NCBI GenBank assembly: GCA_947472115.1
Contig: CANIZU010000028.1
Location: 1-15,102 of the forward strand
Reading direction: 5' to 3'
Length of the DNA: 15,102 nucleotides
Source of the DNA: Flavobacteriales bacterium
Lineage (GTDB): Bacteria; Bacteroidota; Bacteroidia; NS11-12g; UBA955
Below the pieces are notes generated by a model. The model did no database searches and had not been told where the DNA came from. It worked only from the letters and a program-made list of their open reading frames with translations. This document shows, one piece after another, positions 14,400 to 15,102 of the stretch (position 1 is the first letter of the stretch; the number at the start of each line of letters is the position of its first letter). A program made the translations under genes and the position numbers.

Positions 14400-15102
14400 T
14401 TACGCCTTTTTTATATTAGATAACTTGGCTTCCATAGAACCCAATAACTTTCGCCTGTGCTCCGTATTGGTAAAGGAATATTCAATTGAAATATGATTTG
14501 ATTTGGCTCTAATTTGATAATCTTCAATGACATCCAAAATATCTTGATCCAAAAAATTACAGTGCGTGAAATCCATGATTACATCTGAATTCTTTGGAAT
14601 CCCATGCAGCACCGATTTCAACAAAGACTTATTCATAAAACTCGATTGCTGCTGAAACCTCACCAAATAATTGGAATCTATTTGTACGAGGGTCACTGAG
14701 CGATGGAAATTCGACTTAATGATATAATAAAACGCAACCACCATTCCCAGGATGATGCCAATGAGTAAATCTGTGAAAAGAATCGCAAGAACACTAACGA
14801 TGAAGGGCACGAACGACATGCGTCCTTTTTTCCATTCATCAGAAAACAACGAAGGTTTTGCCAATTTATATCCCATGAAGATCAAAATTGCCGCCAATGC
14901 AGCATTTGGAATCAAAGAGATAACACTCGGGATAAACAGTACGGACAAAGTCAACCAAATACCATGAAAAACGGCACTCCACTGCGTTGCATTACCCGCA
15001 TTTATGTTGGCAGAACTGCGAACCACCACAGCCGTAAGTGGCATTCCACCCAAAATCCCACTCACTACATTCCCCAAACCTTGGGCTAACAATTCTCTAT
15101 TG
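14400..15102 (-). CDS. SulP-family anion transporter, C-terminal part (5' end outside window)
   Basis: The last 233 codons of a SulP/SLC26-type inner-membrane anion transporter. The frame is open to the window edge and reads NRELLAQGLGNVVSG at the edge, a conserved mid-protein SulP motif. The TTG-initiated reading at 15092 is therefore not the true start. The visible part has GGMPLTAVVVRSSANINAG, several membrane segments (LTLSVLFIPSVISLIPNAAL, FVPFIVSVLAILF, LIIGIILGMVVAFYYII-like), and a C-terminal STAS domain (about the last 85 residues) including SDVIMDFTHCNFLDQDILDVI. Family members carry sulfate, bicarbonate or other anions. The carbonic anhydrase gene directly downstream (19 bp) favours bicarbonate, but this is context, not direct evidence. 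Confidence 0.94.
   Translation of the reverse strand, partial: NRELLAQGLGNVVSGILGGMPLTAVVVRSSANINAGNATQWSAVFHGIWLTLSVLFIPSVISLIPNAALAAILIFMGYKLAKPSLFSDEWKKGRMSFVPFIVSVLAILFTDLLIGIILGMVVAFYYIIKSNFHRSVTLVQIDSNYLVRFQQQSSFMNKSLLKSVLHGIPKNSDVIMDFTHCNFLDQDILDVIEDYQIRAKSNHISIEYSFTNTEHRRKLLGSMEAKLSNIKKA

Overview
The window reads as chromosomal DNA of a member of the Bacteroidota. Four things point that way: a SusC/SusD pair, a second TonB-dependent receptor with a carboxypeptidase-regulatory-like N-terminal domain, Bacteroidota-style lipoprotein signals, and TAnnTTTG promoter boxes directly before several start codons. The class cannot be fixed from the sequence; Chitinophagia- or Sphingobacteriia-like is only a guess. 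No phage, transposase, integrase or CRISPR array is visible.

Layout. (1) 1-2366, plus strand: the 3' end of a SusC-type outer-membrane receptor and a complete SusD-type lipoprotein, closed by a very strong hairpin terminator. (2) 2460-2594: a probably bidirectional terminator and a minus-strand tRNA-Lys(UUU). (3) 2662-6348, minus strand: a compact four-gene run (TrmH/SpoU RNA methyltransferase, redoxin-like lipoprotein, cytochrome c/copper-monooxygenase-like lipoprotein, GNAT-like acetyltransferase) with gaps of 20, 2 and 2 bp, leading towards the tRNA-Lys gene. (4) 6435-9053, plus strand: mutS, divergent from that run and overlapping tail to tail with the next gene. (5) 9050-11356, minus strand: a TonB-dependent receptor. 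(6) 11442-13746, plus strand: a pRiA4b ORF-3-like protein with a highly acidic tail, miaA, and a TerC-family membrane protein. (7) 13748-15102, minus strand: beta-carbonic anhydrase downstream of a SulP transporter that runs off the window.

How the genes fit together. SusC/SusD and the second receptor import large nutrients across the outer membrane. The redoxin lipoprotein and the cytochrome c/PHM-like lipoprotein probably form an envelope redox pair of unknown substrate; this is the best candidate here for an undescribed system. SulP plus carbonic anhydrase suggests bicarbonate uptake and interconversion. TrmH, MiaA and tRNA-Lys are translation functions, and MutS is DNA mismatch repair.

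The most striking regulatory signal is that both divergent intergenic regions (about 85 bp each) carry two outward-facing TAnnTTTG boxes. Each box ends only 5-8 nt before a start codon, so four transcripts are predicted to be leaderless or nearly so.
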